Below are positions 7,130-16,550 of a stretch of DNA of 64,000 bases, one piece after another. The first letter of the stretch is position 1. Each line of letters opens with the position of its first letter. Location of the stretch: contig NZ_BMSV01000002.1 in the NCBI RefSeq assembly GCF_014649335.1, positions 248,001-312,000 on the forward strand, in the 5' to 3' direction. The notes under the pieces were generated by a model. It did no database searches. It worked only from the letters and a program-made list of their open reading frames with translations, and was not told the DNA's origin. Both the position numbers and the translations under genes were made by a program. The DNA comes from Streptomyces roseolilacinus. GTDB taxonomy: Bacteria > Actinomycetota > Actinomycetes > Streptomycetales > Streptomycetaceae.

Positions 7130-9688
7130 CTACTTTCGCATGATCACCGGCTCGTGACGGCGCAGCAGCCGCGCCACCACGAAGCCGAGGACGACGGCGA
7201 GCGCCAGCAGGGCGCCCATGTCGAGCAGCCACGTCGGCGGGTCGTGCGCGAACAGCGGGTCCGAGGACCGCTCGCCCGGGACCGTGGCGCCGAGGTCCAC
7301 GGTCGCGGCCATCGCGGCGAATGCCCACCGGGACGGCACCAGCCACGCGAACTGCTCCAGCACCGGCGTCCCCCGCACGGACAGCAGCGCCCCGCAGAAC
7401 ACCACCTGCACGATCGCGAGGAGCACCAGCAGCGGCATGGTGACCTCCTCCTTGCGCACCAGCGCGGACACGAAGAGGCCCAGCATCATCGCCGTGAACG
7501 ACAGCGCCGCCACCGCCAGCGCCACCTCCACGAGCGGAGGCAGCAGCACGCCCCGCCCCTCCGGCACGTCCATCGGCACCCCGACCAGCGCGACCAGGGT
7601 GAGCACGACCGCCTGCACGACCGTGACCGCGCCCAGGACGGCCACCTTCGACATCAGGTACGCCGACCGGGACAGGCCGACGGCCCGTTCCCTCCGGTAG
7701 ATGGTCCGCTCCTTCACCAGCTCCCGCACCGCGTTGGCCGCGCCCGTCAGCACACCGCCCACGCAGAGGATCAGCAGCACGTTCAGCGTCGACTCCGGGC
7801 CCAGCCTCCCCTCCGACAGGGCCCGCGCCATCGCGCCCATCACGAACGGCAGCGCCACCATGATCGCCAGGAAGGTCCGGTCGGCGCTCAGCGCCGCCGC
7901 GTACCGCCGTACGAGGGTGCGCAGCTGGGAGCCCCACCTCTGCGCCTTCGGCGGCGGGGGCGGCGCCTCCGCCACCGTGCCCGGTCCGCCCTGGGCGGGG
8001 CGCCGCATCGCGGCTTCGACGTACCGCTCGTGGTACTCCGAGTCGCGGAACCGGCCCGCCCAGTCGCGCTCCCGGTCGGTCTCGAACGCCTCGAACGCCT
8101 CCGGCCACTGCGTGCAGCCGAAGTAGCCGAGCGCCTCGCCGGGCGGCCCGTAGTAGGCGATCCGGCCGCCCGGGGCGAGGACCAGGAGCCGGTCGCACAC
8201 GTCGAGGCTGAGCACGCTGTGGGTGACGACGATGACGGTGCGCCCGTCGTCCGCGAGCCCGCGCAGCATGTGCATCACCGACCGGTCCATCCCCGGGTCC
8301 AGGCCGGACGTCGGCTCGTCGAGGAACAGCAGCGACGGCTTCGTCAGCAGCTCCAGGGCGACGCTGACGCGTTTGCGCTGCCCGCCCGACAGGCTGTGCA
8401 CGGGCTGGTCGGCGCGCTGCTCCAGGCCCAGTTCCCGCATCACCTCGTCGACGCGCGCCCGGCGTTCCGCCTTCCCGGTGTCCTCGGGGAAGCGCAGCTC
8501 GGCGGCGTACCCGAGGGCGCGGCGCACCGTCAGCTGGAGGTGCAGGATGTCGTCCTGCGGCACCAGCCCGATGCGCTGGCGCAGCTCCGCGTACTGCCGG
8601 TACAGGTCGCGCCCGTCGTACAGGACGGTGCCGTGGTCGGCGGGCCGCAGCCCCGTCAGGGCGTTCAGCAGGGTCGACTTGCCGGCGCCGCTGGGGCCGA
8701 CGACGCCGAGGAGCGTCTTCTCGCCGACGGGGAACGTCACCCCGTCGAGGAGGGTCCTGCGGCCGCCGTCCACCGTGACGGCGAGCTCCTGCACGTCGAG
8801 GGAGACCTCGCCGGTGTCGGTGTACTCGACGAGGCGCCCCGCGACGACGCAGTACGCGCGGTGGCCGATGCCGATGATGTCCTCGGGGGTCACGCGGGCC
8901 TCGTCGACCGGGCGGCCGTTGAGGAACGTGCCGTTGTGGCTGCCGAGGTCGTGTATCAGGTACGTGCCGTCGGGCTGGGACCGCAGTTCGGCGTGGTGCC
9001 GGGACACCACGAGGTCGTCGACGACCACGTCGTTGTCCGTGGCGCGGCCGATGCGGACGGTCCGGGTCGGCAGGGGGCGTACGGAGGTGGGGTGCCGGAA
9101 GGTGCCGCTCGCGCCGGGCAGGGACACGGACGACGGCCGCACCTCGGGCACCGGCGCGTCGCCGTGGCCCGGGAGGGCCCCGGGCCCGGACGGCCGCCCG
9201 TCCGCGGGCCCGGGGCCGGGCGCCGGGCCGGGCGGGGGACCGGGGAAGAGCCGGTCCGTGGGAGGTGGGGGCCCGGCGGCGTCCGCGACCGGCCCGGCGC
9301 CGCCCGCCCCGTCGGAGGGCTCCCCGCCCGGCCGGGCGCCGGCGGGCGGCGGGGGAGGGGCGGCGGGGGCGGCGTCCGACAGGACCGCGACCGGGCCGTC
9401 CTCCGGATGGCCGAAGCGCAGCACCGTGCCGGCGTGCACGTCCCGCGCGGCGACGCGCAGGCCGTCCGCGTAGGTGCCGTTCGTACTGCCCTCGTCCCGG
9501 ACCGTCCACCGGCCGTCCTCCTCGCGGAACACCGCGTGGTGCCACGAGACCCGGGCGTCGGCGACCGGGATGTCGCTCGCGGGGTCGCGCCCGACGCGGT
9601 AGACGTGGCGCGGACGCAGCACCGTGGCGTGCCCGTCGACATCGACGACCAGCTCGGGTGCGGTAGGCACGACGGGCCGCTCTCCCAT
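7130..9688 (-). CDS. FHA-FHA-ABC transporter (ABCG/White type half-transporter)
   Basis: 852 residues. FHA1 (about 14-104) has VGRDPASDI, RVSWHHAVF and GSTNGTY. A Pro/Gly linker leads to FHA2 (about 193-288) with IGRATDNDVVVDD, VSRHHAEL and GSHNGTFLNG. The ATPase follows: Walker A GPSGAGKST (331-339), signature LSGGQRKR (433-440) and Walker B LLFLDEPTSGLD. About six C-terminal membrane helices belong to the ABC2 class. The order matches mycobacterial Rv1747, with an extra FHA. FHA domains bind phosphothreonine, so the kinase in the same operon probably regulates it. The substrate is unknown. A gap of 7 bp separates it from the SH3-like gene. Confidence 0.92.
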   Translation of the reverse strand: MGERPVVPTAPELVVDVDGHATVLRPRHVYRVGRDPASDIPVADARVSWHHAVFREEDGRWTVRDEGSTNGTYADGLRVAARDVHAGTVLRFGHPEDGPVAVLSDAAPAAPPPPPAGARPGGEPSDGAGGAGPVADAAGPPPPTDRLFPGPPPGPAPGPGPADGRPSGPGALPGHGDAPVPEVRPSSVSLPGASGTFRHPTSVRPLPTRTVRIGRATDNDVVVDDLVVSRHHAELRSQPDGTYLIHDLGSHNGTFLNGRPVDEARVTPEDIIGIGHRAYCVVAGRLVEYTDTGEVSLDVQELAVTVDGGRRTLLDGVTFPVGEKTLLGVVGPSGAGKSTLLNALTGLRPADHGTVLYDGRDLYRQYAELRQRIGLVPQDDILHLQLTVRRALGYAAELRFPEDTGKAERRARVDEVMRELGLEQRADQPVHSLSGGQRKRVSVALELLTKPSLLFLDEPTSGLDPGMDRSVMHMLRGLADDGRTVIVVTHSVLSLDVCDRLLVLAPGGRIAYYGPPGEALGYFGCTQWPEAFEAFETDRERDWAGRFRDSEYHERYVEAAMRRPAQGGPGTVAEAPPPPPKAQRWGSQLRTLVRRYAAALSADRTFLAIMVALPFVMGAMARALSEGRLGPESTLNVLLILCVGGVLTGAANAVRELVKERTIYRRERAVGLSRSAYLMSKVAVLGAVTVVQAVVLTLVALVGVPMDVPEGRGVLLPPLVEVALAVAALSFTAMMLGLFVSALVRKEEVTMPLLVLLAIVQVVFCGALLSVRGTPVLEQFAWLVPSRWAFAAMAATVDLGATVPGERSSDPLFAHDPPTWLLDMGALLALAVVLGFVVARLLRRHEPVIMRK

Positions 9689-9694
9689 GAGGGA

Positions 9695-9700
9695 ATTTTA
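9695..9700 (-). promoter_or_regulatory. -10 element of the FHA-ABC operon, likely leaderless
   Basis: On the minus strand, TAAAAT is followed by six bases and then the ATG at 9688. No purine-rich ribosome binding site precedes that ATG. This spacing suggests that transcription starts at or next to the initiation codon. A convincing -35 hexamer was not found. Confidence 0.5.
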
Positions 9701-9796
9701 TCTTTTCGTACCGGAATCTGCCTGATAGGGGGTGTGTGTCCCCGGGGCGCAGGGGAACGTGAAGACGAACCGACCGACCGTCCGACAGGAGGACCC

Positions 9797-10684
9797 ATGA
9801 CGTCCGACCACGCCCCCGAGAACCCCACGACCGCCCACCCGCGGCCGGACTTCCCCGAGCAGGAGCAGCCGCACCCCGGCCGGACCGACGCCATGCGACC
9901 CCGCCCCGACCACGGCGAGGAGTCCTACCGGGGCAGCGGCCTGCTGCGGGACCGCGTCGCCGTCGTCACCGGCGGTGACTCCGGGATCGGCCGCGCGGTC
10001 TGCCTGGCCTACGCGCGCGAGGGCGCCGACGTGCTGTTCGCCCACCTCCCCGAGGAGGCCGACGACGCCCGCGAGACCGCGCGCCTCGTCGAGGACGCCG
10101 GCCGCAAGGCCGTCGCCGTGCCGTGCGACATCCGCGACGAGGAGGCGTGCCGGGCCCTCGTGGAGCGGGCCGTGACCGAGTTCGGCCGCATCGACGTGCT
10201 CGTGAACAACGCCGCGTACCAGATGGCCAGGACCGAGGGCATCGAGGGCATCACCACCGAGCAGTTCGACCGGGTGATGAGGACCAACCTGTACGGCATG
10301 TTCTGGATCACCAAGGCCGCCCTGCCGCACGTCCCGGAGGGCGGCTGCATCATCAACAGCACCTCCGTGCAGGCGTACAAGCCCAGCCCGCCGCTGCTCG
10401 ACTACGCCATGACCAAGGGCGCCATCGTCACCTTCACCCACGCACTCGCCCAGGACCTCGCCCCGCGCGGCATCCGCGTCAACGCCGTGGCCCCCGGGCC
10501 GGTGTGGACGCCGCTGATCCCGGCGACCATGCCGGAGACGGCCGAGTTCGGCAAGCAGTCGCCGCTCGGACGGCCCGCCCAGCCGGCGGAGATGGCCCCC
10601 GCGTACGTCTTCCTCGCCTCGCCCGCCGCGAGCTACATCACCGGCGAGATCATGAACGCCACGGGCGGCACGCCGCTGCCCTGA
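9797..10684 (+). CDS. SDR-family NAD(P)-dependent oxidoreductase (YhdF/general stress 39 type)
   Basis: 295 residues. The N-terminal ~45-residue extension (HPRPDFPEQEQPHPGRTDAM, GEESYRGSGLL) is typical of the YhdF-like SDR group. The Rossmann motif TGGDSGIG is at 58-65, NNAA at 137-140, and the catalytic Ser190, Tyr203 and Lys207 lie in YAMTK. It ends ITGEIMNATGGTPLP. AGGAGG precedes the ATG by about 6 bases. Relatives are general stress or sugar-alcohol dehydrogenases; the substrate cannot be told from sequence. It is divergent from the FHA-ABC operon. Confidence 0.92.
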   Translation: MTSDHAPENPTTAHPRPDFPEQEQPHPGRTDAMRPRPDHGEESYRGSGLLRDRVAVVTGGDSGIGRAVCLAYAREGADVLFAHLPEEADDARETARLVEDAGRKAVAVPCDIRDEEACRALVERAVTEFGRIDVLVNNAAYQMARTEGIEGITTEQFDRVMRTNLYGMFWITKAALPHVPEGGCIINSTSVQAYKPSPPLLDYAMTKGAIVTFTHALAQDLAPRGIRVNAVAPGPVWTPLIPATMPETAEFGKQSPLGRPAQPAEMAPAYVFLASPAASYITGEIMNATGGTPLP

Positions 10685-10692
10685 CGACGGCG

Positions 10693-10711
10693 CGCCGCCG
10701 CCCCGGCGGCG
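10693..10711. terminator. Short GC hairpin between convergent SDR and YihY genes
   Basis: An 8-bp GC stem (10693-10700 with 10704-10711) and a 3-base loop start 8 bp after the SDR stop and end 7 bp before the stop of the opposing gene. It could serve both transcripts. Confidence 0.5.
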
Positions 10712-10718
10712 GCCTCCG

Positions 10719-11759
10719 TCACCGTCCGGGGCCGCCGTCACCGCGCCCGGTCCCGTCACCGCGCCACGCTCCGTCGTCCGTCCCGCGGGGGAGCCGGTGG
10801 GTGCGCCGGGAGACGCGGCCCCGGAGCGCGGCCGGCCACCTCCTGGTGTCCCGCGGCTCCACGTACGGCTCCTCCGACGGGGGCAGGCCCGCCCGGATCG
10901 CCCGCTGGCGGGCCAGTTCCGCGTTCAGCTCCAGGCCCAGCAGCACCGCCAGGTTGGACAGCCACAGCCACACCAGGAAGACCACGACACCGGCCAGCGT
11001 CCCGTACGTCTTGTTGTAGGAGTCGAAGTTCGCCACGTACAGCGCGAACCCGCCCGAGGTCAGCAGCCACAGCACCACCGCCACCGTGCTGCCCGGGCTC
11101 AGCCAGCGGAAGCCCGGCCCGCGCACGTTGGGCGCCCGCCAGTACAGCAGCGTCACCATCAGCGTCACCAGGAGCACCAGCACCGGCCACTTGGCGATGC
11201 CCCAGGCCGTCACGGCCGCGTCCCCGGCGCCGATCGCCTCCCCGGCGCGCCGCGCGAGCGGCCCCGTGAACACCACGATCACCGAGCTGACCGCCAGCAG
11301 CACCATCATCAGCAGCGTGAGCCCGATCCGCAGCGGCGTCACCTTCCACACCGGGCGGCCCTCCGGCAGGTCGTACACGGCGTTCGCCGCCCGGATGAAC
11401 GCCGCGACGTAGCCGGACGCCGACCAGACGGCGGCGACCAGGCCCACCACCGCCATCAGGCCGCTCGTCGCGCCGGCCCCCTGCAACTGGCGCACCGCGT
11501 CGCTCAGCAGGTCCCGCACGGGACCGGGGGCGAGCTGCCCGAGGCTGTCCAGCAGGGAGCGGGTCGCCGACTCGCCGACCACGCCGAGCAGCGCCACCAT
11601 GACCAGGAGGGCCGGGAAGACGGACAGGACCCCGTAGTAGGTGAGTGCGGCCGCCCGGTCCGGGAGCTCGTCGTCGAGGGCCTCCCCGGCCGTGCGCCGC
11701 ACCACGGCCCACCAGGACCGGGCGGGCAGGTCCGTCGGCCCCTCGTCGTGATTCGCCAT
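10719..11759 (-). CDS. YihY/BrkB-family integral membrane protein
   Basis: 346 residues from ATG (MANHDEG), preceded by GTGGGGG. An upstream in-frame start would add 21 residues without membrane character. Six membrane helices and the family signatures are present: RAAALTYYGVLSVFPALLVM near the N-terminus, AVWSASGYVAAFIRAANAVY, and YGTLAGVVVFLVWLWLSNLA followed by LLGLELNAEL. The charged C-terminal tail is cytoplasmic. The family was once called ribonuclease BN in error; its role is unsettled and may be transport. The gene is divergent from the aldehyde dehydrogenase, 83 bp apart. Confidence 0.9.
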   Translation of the reverse strand: MANHDEGPTDLPARSWWAVVRRTAGEALDDELPDRAAALTYYGVLSVFPALLVMVALLGVVGESATRSLLDSLGQLAPGPVRDLLSDAVRQLQGAGATSGLMAVVGLVAAVWSASGYVAAFIRAANAVYDLPEGRPVWKVTPLRIGLTLLMMVLLAVSSVIVVFTGPLARRAGEAIGAGDAAVTAWGIAKWPVLVLLVTLMVTLLYWRAPNVRGPGFRWLSPGSTVAVVLWLLTSGGFALYVANFDSYNKTYGTLAGVVVFLVWLWLSNLAVLLGLELNAELARQRAIRAGLPPSEEPYVEPRDTRRWPAALRGRVSRRTHRLPRGTDDGAWRGDGTGRGDGGPGR

Positions 11760-11842
11760 GCCCCCACGGGTTACCCGGTAGGGGCATCCCAACCCGGCCC
11801 GCGGCCGGTGCCGCCCCACCACTCCACGAGGAGGAACCGCCC

Positions 11843-13234
11843 ATGCCCATCGCGACGGTGAACCCCGCGACCGGCGAGACGCTCAGGACGTTCCGGCCGT
11901 TCGGCCCGGACGAGGTCGAGGAACGCGTGGCCGCCGCCCACCGGGCGTTCCGCCGCTACCGCACGACCGGCTTCCCCGAGCGGACCGCGCTGCTGCTGCG
12001 CGCCGCCGACCTGCTGGAAGAGGACCTGCCGGAGATCGCCCGGACCGTCACCACCGAGATGGGCAAGCCCCTGACCGCGGCCCGCGCCGAGGCCGCCAAG
12101 TGCGTCAAGGCCATGCGCTGGTACGCCGGGAACGCCGAGGCGCTGCTCGCCGACGACGGTCCCTCCGACGCCGACGTGCGGGACTCCGGCGCCGCCACCG
12201 CCCGCGTCCACTACCGGCCGCTCGGCCCCGTCCTGGCGGTCATGCCGTGGAACTTCCCGCTGTGGCAGGTCGTGCGGTTCGCGGCGCCCGCGCTCATGGC
12301 CGGCAACACCGGCCTGCTCAAGCACGCCTCGAACGTCCCGCAGACCGCCCTCTACCTGGAGGACCTGTTCCGCCGGGCGGGCTATCCGGACGGCGTCTTC
12401 CAGACCCTCCTGACCGGCTCGGACGCCGTCGAGGGCGTCCTGCGCGACCCGCGCGTCGCCGCCGCCACCCTCACCGGCAGCGAGGCCGCCGGCCGGTCCG
12501 TCGCCGCGGTCGCGGGCGACGAGGTGAAGAAGACCGTCCTCGAACTGGGCGGCAGCGACCCCTACCTCGTGCTGCCCTCCGCCGACCTGGAGCGGGCCGC
12601 CGCGACCGCGGTGACCGCCCGCACCCAGAACAACGGCCAGTCCTGCATCGCCGCCAAGCGCTTCATCGTCCACGCGGACGTCCACGACGAGTTCGTGGAC
12701 CGGTTCACCGCCGGGATGGCCGCGCTGCGGGTGGGCGACCCGATGGACGAGGCCACCGACGTGGGGCCGCTCGCCTCCGAACGGGGCCGCGCCGACCTGG
12801 AGGAACTCGTCGACGACGCGGTGGGGCACGGCGCCGGGGTCCGCTGCGGCGGCCGCCGGCCCGAGGGCCTCGACCGGGGCTGGTACTACGAGCCGACCGT
12901 CCTCACCGGGGTGACGCCCGCCATGCGCGTCCACCACGAGGAGACGTTCGGCCCGGTCGCCTCCGTCTACCGGGCGGGCAACCTGGACGAGGCGCTGGAC
13001 ATCGCCAACGACTCGCCGTTCGGGCTGAGCTCCAACGTCTGGACACGCGACGACGCGGAGGTGGAGCGCTGCGTGCGGGACCTGGAGGCGGGCGGCGTGT
13101 ACGTCAACGGGATGACCGCCTCGCACCCGGCGCTGCCCTTCGGCGGCGTCAAGCGGTCCGGGTACGGGCGGGAGCTGTCGGGTCACGGGATCAAGGAGTT
13201 CTGCAACGCCACCACGGTCTGGCGGGCCGCCTGA
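11843..13234 (+). CDS. NAD(P)-dependent aldehyde dehydrogenase, succinate-semialdehyde type
   Basis: 463 residues. It oxidises an aldehyde to an acid, probably succinate semialdehyde to succinate (GABA catabolism). The fold's catalytic set is complete: Asn137 in PWNFPLWQ, Glu234 in LELGGSDP and Cys268 in [12 protein letters not shown]. It ends [18 protein letters not shown], also typical of the GabD/Sad branch. GAGGAGG is 7-10 bases upstream of the ATG. The substrate assignment rests on branch resemblance only. It is divergent from the YihY gene and convergent with the GST-like gene. Confidence 0.88.
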   Translation: MPIATVNPATGETLRTFRPFGPDEVEERVAAAHRAFRRYRTTGFPERTALLLRAADLLEEDLPEIARTVTTEMGKPLTAARAEAAKCVKAMRWYAGNAEALLADDGPSDADVRDSGAATARVHYRPLGPVLAVMPWNFPLWQVVRFAAPALMAGNTGLLKHASNVPQTALYLEDLFRRAGYPDGVFQTLLTGSDAVEGVLRDPRVAAATLTGSEAAGRSVAAVAGDEVKKTVLELGGSDPYLVLPSADLERAAATAVTARTQNNGQSCIAAKRFIVHADVHDEFVDRFTAGMAALRVGDPMDEATDVGPLASERGRADLEELVDDAVGHGAGVRCGGRRPEGLDRGWYYEPTVLTGVTPAMRVHHEETFGPVASVYRAGNLDEALDIANDSPFGLSSNVWTRDDAEVERCVRDLEAGGVYVNGMTASHPALPFGGVKRSGYGRELSGHGIKEFCNATTVWRAA

Positions 13235-13343
13235 GGCCCCCGCGGGGACCGTCGGAGCGTGGGAAGGGCCTGTCGGGGGACCTCGCCGGAGCCTCGGGAG
13301 GGGCCCGCCGAAGCGGAGGAGCGGCCCGGCGGAGGGGACCCCG

Positions 13344-14327
13344 TCAGAGGGGGACGACGACCTCGTCCCCGGGCGGCGGTCCGGGCGGCGTCCCGTCCCC
13401 GAAGGGGCGCCCGCCCAGCTCCTCGCGGTGGTGCGGCGACCGCCAGCCGCGCAGGTCCGGGCCGCGCGGCACGATCCGGGTCGGGTTGATGTGCCCGTGC
13501 ACGACGTAGTAGTGGCGCTTGATGTGGTCGAAGTCCACCGTGTCGCCGAACCCGGGTGTCTGGAAGAGGTCCCGCGCGTACGCCCACAGCACCCGGTCCT
13601 CGGTGAGCTTGTTGCGGTTGCACTTGAAGTGGCCGTGGTACACGGCGTCGAACCGCACCAGGGTGGTGAACAGCCGCACGTCGGCCTCGGTGATCGTGTC
13701 GCCCACCAGGTAGCGCCGCCCCGCCAGGTGCTCCGACAGCTGGTCGAGCCGGGCGAACAGCCGCCCGTACGCCTCGTCGTACGCCCCCTGCGCGGTGGCG
13801 AAGCCGGCCGCGTAGACGCCGTTGTTGACGTCCCGGAAGATGCCGTCCATCCGCTCGTCGATCTCGTCGCGCAGGTGCTCCGGGTACAGGTCGGGGGCGC
13901 CGGGCCGGTGCAGCCGCGTCCACTCGGTCTCCAGGTCCAGGGTGATGCGCTGGTAGTCGTTGGTGACGAGCCGGCCGCTCGGCACGTCGACGACCGCCGG
14001 CACGCTCACCCCGCCCGGCTGCCCCGGTTCGCGGGCCTCGTACGCCTCGGACAGGAACCGGATGCCCAGCACCGGGTCGCGGCCGTCCGGGTCCAGGGTG
14101 AACCGCCAGCTCCGCTCGTCCTGCACGGGGTCCGCCACGGCCAGCGACAGCGCCTCCTCCAGCCCGAGCAGCCGCCGCACCACCAGGGAGCGGCTCGCCC
14201 ACGGACAGGCCCTGCTCACCACCAGCCGGTACCGCCCGGCCTCCACCGGCCAGCCGTCCCGGCCGTCCTCGGTGATCCGGTCGGTGAACCGGCCGGGCGC
14301 ACGCTGGAACCGTCCCTCGTCACTCAT
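13344..14327 (-). CDS. Glutathionyl-hydroquinone-reductase-like GST (Xi class)
   Basis: 327 residues. The thioredoxin-like part carries the catalytic SRACPWASR (Cys41) typical of Xi-class glutathionyl-hydroquinone reductases (YqjG, EcM4). The helical part has YLVGDTITEADVRLFTTL, RFDAVYHGHFKCN and HYYVVHGHINPTRIVPRGPD, all family signatures. These enzymes remove a thiol adduct from hydroquinones by attack of the Cys. Streptomycetes use mycothiol instead of glutathione, so the true thiol may be mycothiol; that is inference. It stands alone, convergent with the aldehyde dehydrogenase. Confidence 0.9.
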   Translation of the reverse strand: MSDEGRFQRAPGRFTDRITEDGRDGWPVEAGRYRLVVSRACPWASRSLVVRRLLGLEEALSLAVADPVQDERSWRFTLDPDGRDPVLGIRFLSEAYEAREPGQPGGVSVPAVVDVPSGRLVTNDYQRITLDLETEWTRLHRPGAPDLYPEHLRDEIDERMDGIFRDVNNGVYAAGFATAQGAYDEAYGRLFARLDQLSEHLAGRRYLVGDTITEADVRLFTTLVRFDAVYHGHFKCNRNKLTEDRVLWAYARDLFQTPGFGDTVDFDHIKRHYYVVHGHINPTRIVPRGPDLRGWRSPHHREELGGRPFGDGTPPGPPPGDEVVVPL

Positions 14328-14347
14328 GCGCCCCCGGGTACCCGCCC

Positions 14348-14400
14348 CCGCCGGGCCGATGCGGGCCGTGGGGCCGTCGCGATCCGCCGGGCCGATGCGG
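14348..14400. repeat. 17-bp direct repeat, two copies 36 bp apart
   Basis: CCGCCGGGCCGATGCGG occurs at 14348-14364 and identically at 14384-14400, between the GST-like and XRE genes. It may be a regulatory element or a slippage product; nothing decides. Confidence 0.6.
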
Positions 14401-14487
14401 TCCGCTCCGCTGCCGCGGTCCGCGGGGGCGCCGCGCCCGCCCGGCCGCCGCCGCCCGCCGGGTGGCCGCCGTCCCGCGGGGGCCCGC

Positions 14488-15312
14488 CTACCCGTACGCC
14501 CGCAGGGGCCGCGGCCGCCCCGCCGGGCGCCGTTCGCCCGGGTGGAACGGCAGGATCAGCAGCCGGGCCCGGGGAGCGGCCATCGGCTGCGCCGCGCACA
14601 GGCTGATCCAGCCGGGCCCGTGCTCCGCGTGGTGCACCGGGCGGTCGCCCCCGTCGGGGTGGACGTACGCGCTCGCCGACTCGTAGACGCGGGCCGCCAC
14701 CGGGTCGTCCAGCACCTCCTTCTCGATGCCGCACAGCGTCGGGTCCTCCGGGTCCGCCGCGATGGCCGCCCGCAGCTGCGGCAGCACCAGCGGCGCCCAC
14801 GCCGTCTCCCAGTGCCGCAGCACCGACCGGGCCTCCGGCTCCACCGCCATCCACCGCATCACGTTGGACGGCACCCTGCGGCCCGGGAACAGCGCGGCGA
14901 ACGGCTCGTTGTGCGCCAGCAGGTTCCACGAGCGGTCGCTGACGTAGGCCATGTGGGAGATCCCGTCCAGCGCCAGCCGCCACGCCCCCGGCACCACCTC
15001 CCCGGCCCGCGCGTGCAGCGGGTGCGGCGGGTCCTGGCCCAGCGCGTACCGCCACAGCGCCACCCACTCCTGTTCGTTCATGCCCAGCAGCCGCGCCACG
15101 TCCTCCAGCAGGTCGACCGGCGGGTTCGGGTAGCGGCCCGACTCCAGCCGGCCGTACGTGTCGGGCGCCCGGTGCAGCAACTGGTCGATCTGCGCCTGCG
15201 AGAGGCCCGGTGCGCGCCTGCCCTGCCGGGTCGGGCGGGACAGCCCGTGGCTCTCCGGTGCGATCAGGGCACGGCGCTCCCTCAGCAGGTGGCGCAGGGC
15301 GACCTTGTCCAT
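14488..15312 (-). CDS. XRE-family regulator with MmyB-like ligand domain
   Basis: 274 residues from the ATG of MDKVALRHLL, with GGGAGGG upstream. The N-terminal helix-turn-helix spans GLSQAQIDQLLHRAPDTYGR and LESGRYPNPPVDLLEDVARL. The rest is the MmyB-like domain common in Streptomyces: YVSDRSWNLLAHNEPFAALF, NVMRWMAVEP, and a stretch ending GGDRPVHHAEHGPGW. This domain resembles a PAS fold and may bind a small molecule. These regulators usually sit beside the gene they control, often divergently; here the divergent neighbour is the LuxR-type gene. The target is unknown. Confidence 0.85.
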   Translation of the reverse strand: MDKVALRHLLRERRALIAPESHGLSRPTRQGRRAPGLSQAQIDQLLHRAPDTYGRLESGRYPNPPVDLLEDVARLLGMNEQEWVALWRYALGQDPPHPLHARAGEVVPGAWRLALDGISHMAYVSDRSWNLLAHNEPFAALFPGRRVPSNVMRWMAVEPEARSVLRHWETAWAPLVLPQLRAAIAADPEDPTLCGIEKEVLDDPVAARVYESASAYVHPDGGDRPVHHAEHGPGWISLCAAQPMAAPRARLLILPFHPGERRPAGRPRPLRAYG

Positions 15313-15500
15313 GAGTGTCCCTCCCCCAGAGGGACGGCCGCCGCGGGTGGTCGGCCCGCCGGTGGCCGTCGCGGTGAAACGGTGGCGCGGGCAGAGAGCG
15401 GCCACACCGGTACGCTGGCCCAGCGTGCGCCGGCGATCAAGTGCCCGCGTGGTGCGTACTTGCGCACGGCGCACACACGCAGTCGCGAACAGGGGCGGAG

Positions 15501-16550
15501 ATGACCGAAAGGGACGGCTCGGCGCAGCCGGCGGCCCCGCTGTCGGGGGCGGCGAGGGAGCTGTACGCCCGGATCACCCGGGGTGAGCCCGTCGGGCCGG
15601 AGGACACCGGCGCGCTCGGCGAACTCGTCGGCTGGCGCCTGGTCATCGCCGACCCCGAGCGGCCCTCCCTGCCGATCGCCCTCGACCCGCAGGAGGCGGG
15701 CCGCCGCCGGCTCGACGACGAACTGCGCGACCTGGCCGCCCGCGCCGCCCGGATCGCCGCCATACCCGACCTCAGCGACGAGCTCGGACTCCACTTCGAA
15801 CGTGCCAAGTGGCGCTCCGGCTCCGGCAGCGAGTTCCTCGCCGGCCGCGAACAGGTGACCGCCCGCATCGGGGAGGCCGTCGACCGCGCCGAGACCGAGG
15901 TCCTCACCGCGCTGCCCGCGGGGCCGGGCTGCGAGGAGCTCCTCGGCGAGACCACCGACCGGGACTCCCGCGCCCTCGCCCGGGGCGTACGGCTGCGCAC
16001 CCTCTTCGGCGACGGCGTGCGCGACGACACCGCGGCCCGCGAGTGGGCGGCCGTCATGTCCGCCCGGGGCACCCGGTTCCGCACGCTCCTCGCCCCGTTC
16101 CAGCGGTGCGTCGTCGTCGACCGCCGCCAGGCGTTCATCTCCGACCACGTCGTCGGCGGCGACCCCGAGCAGACCGCGTGGCACGTCATGGACCGGGCCT
16201 TCGTCGCGTTCGTCGCCGAGGGGTTCGAGGACGCCTGGCGCCGCGCCGACGCCTGGTACGGCGACCCGCGCCGCGCCGTACCCGCGGGCGACGGAAGCCG
16301 ACTGACGGACCGTCAGCGCGAGATCCTCATCGACACGGCCGCCGGTGTCGACCAGCGCATCACCGCCCGCCGCCTCAACATCGGGCTGCGCACCCTCACC
16401 AAGGAGCTCGCCCGGCTCCGCGCCCACTGGGGCGTGTCCACCCTCGCCGCCCTCGCCTACCAGTGGGCCCTCTCCCCGGAGCGGCAGCGGACCGCCGACC
16501 ACCCGGGCGAAGGCCCCCGGCCCGAGCCGCCCGCTCCGGTTTTCCACTGA
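15501..16550 (+). CDS. LuxR-type HTH regulator with TrmB/PLD-like N-terminal region
   Basis: 349 residues. The C-terminal region (about 270-320) is a LuxR-type helix-turn-helix (LTDRQREILIDTAAGVDQRI, ARRLNIGLRTLTKELARLRA). The middle, FLAGREQVTARIGEAVDRAE, VRLRTLFGDGVRDD and RFRTLLAPFQRCVVVDRRQA, resembles the phospholipase-D-like region of TrmB-type regulators but lacks an HKD motif, so it is likely a sensor and not an enzyme. It is divergent from the XRE regulator with 188 bp between them, suggesting shared or cross-regulated promoters. Targets are unknown. Confidence 0.8.
   Translation: MTERDGSAQPAAPLSGAARELYARITRGEPVGPEDTGALGELVGWRLVIADPERPSLPIALDPQEAGRRRLDDELRDLAARAARIAAIPDLSDELGLHFERAKWRSGSGSEFLAGREQVTARIGEAVDRAETEVLTALPAGPGCEELLGETTDRDSRALARGVRLRTLFGDGVRDDTAAREWAAVMSARGTRFRTLLAPFQRCVVVDRRQAFISDHVVGGDPEQTAWHVMDRAFVAFVAEGFEDAWRRADAWYGDPRRAVPAGDGSRLTDRQREILIDTAAGVDQRITARRLNIGLRTLTKELARLRAHWGVSTLAALAYQWALSPERQRTADHPGEGPRPEPPAPVFH

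Noticed and set aside
11760..11822. An N-terminal extension of 21 residues on the YihY/BrkB protein.
   Set aside because: The added residues have no membrane or conserved character, and the downstream ATG has a better ribosome binding site.
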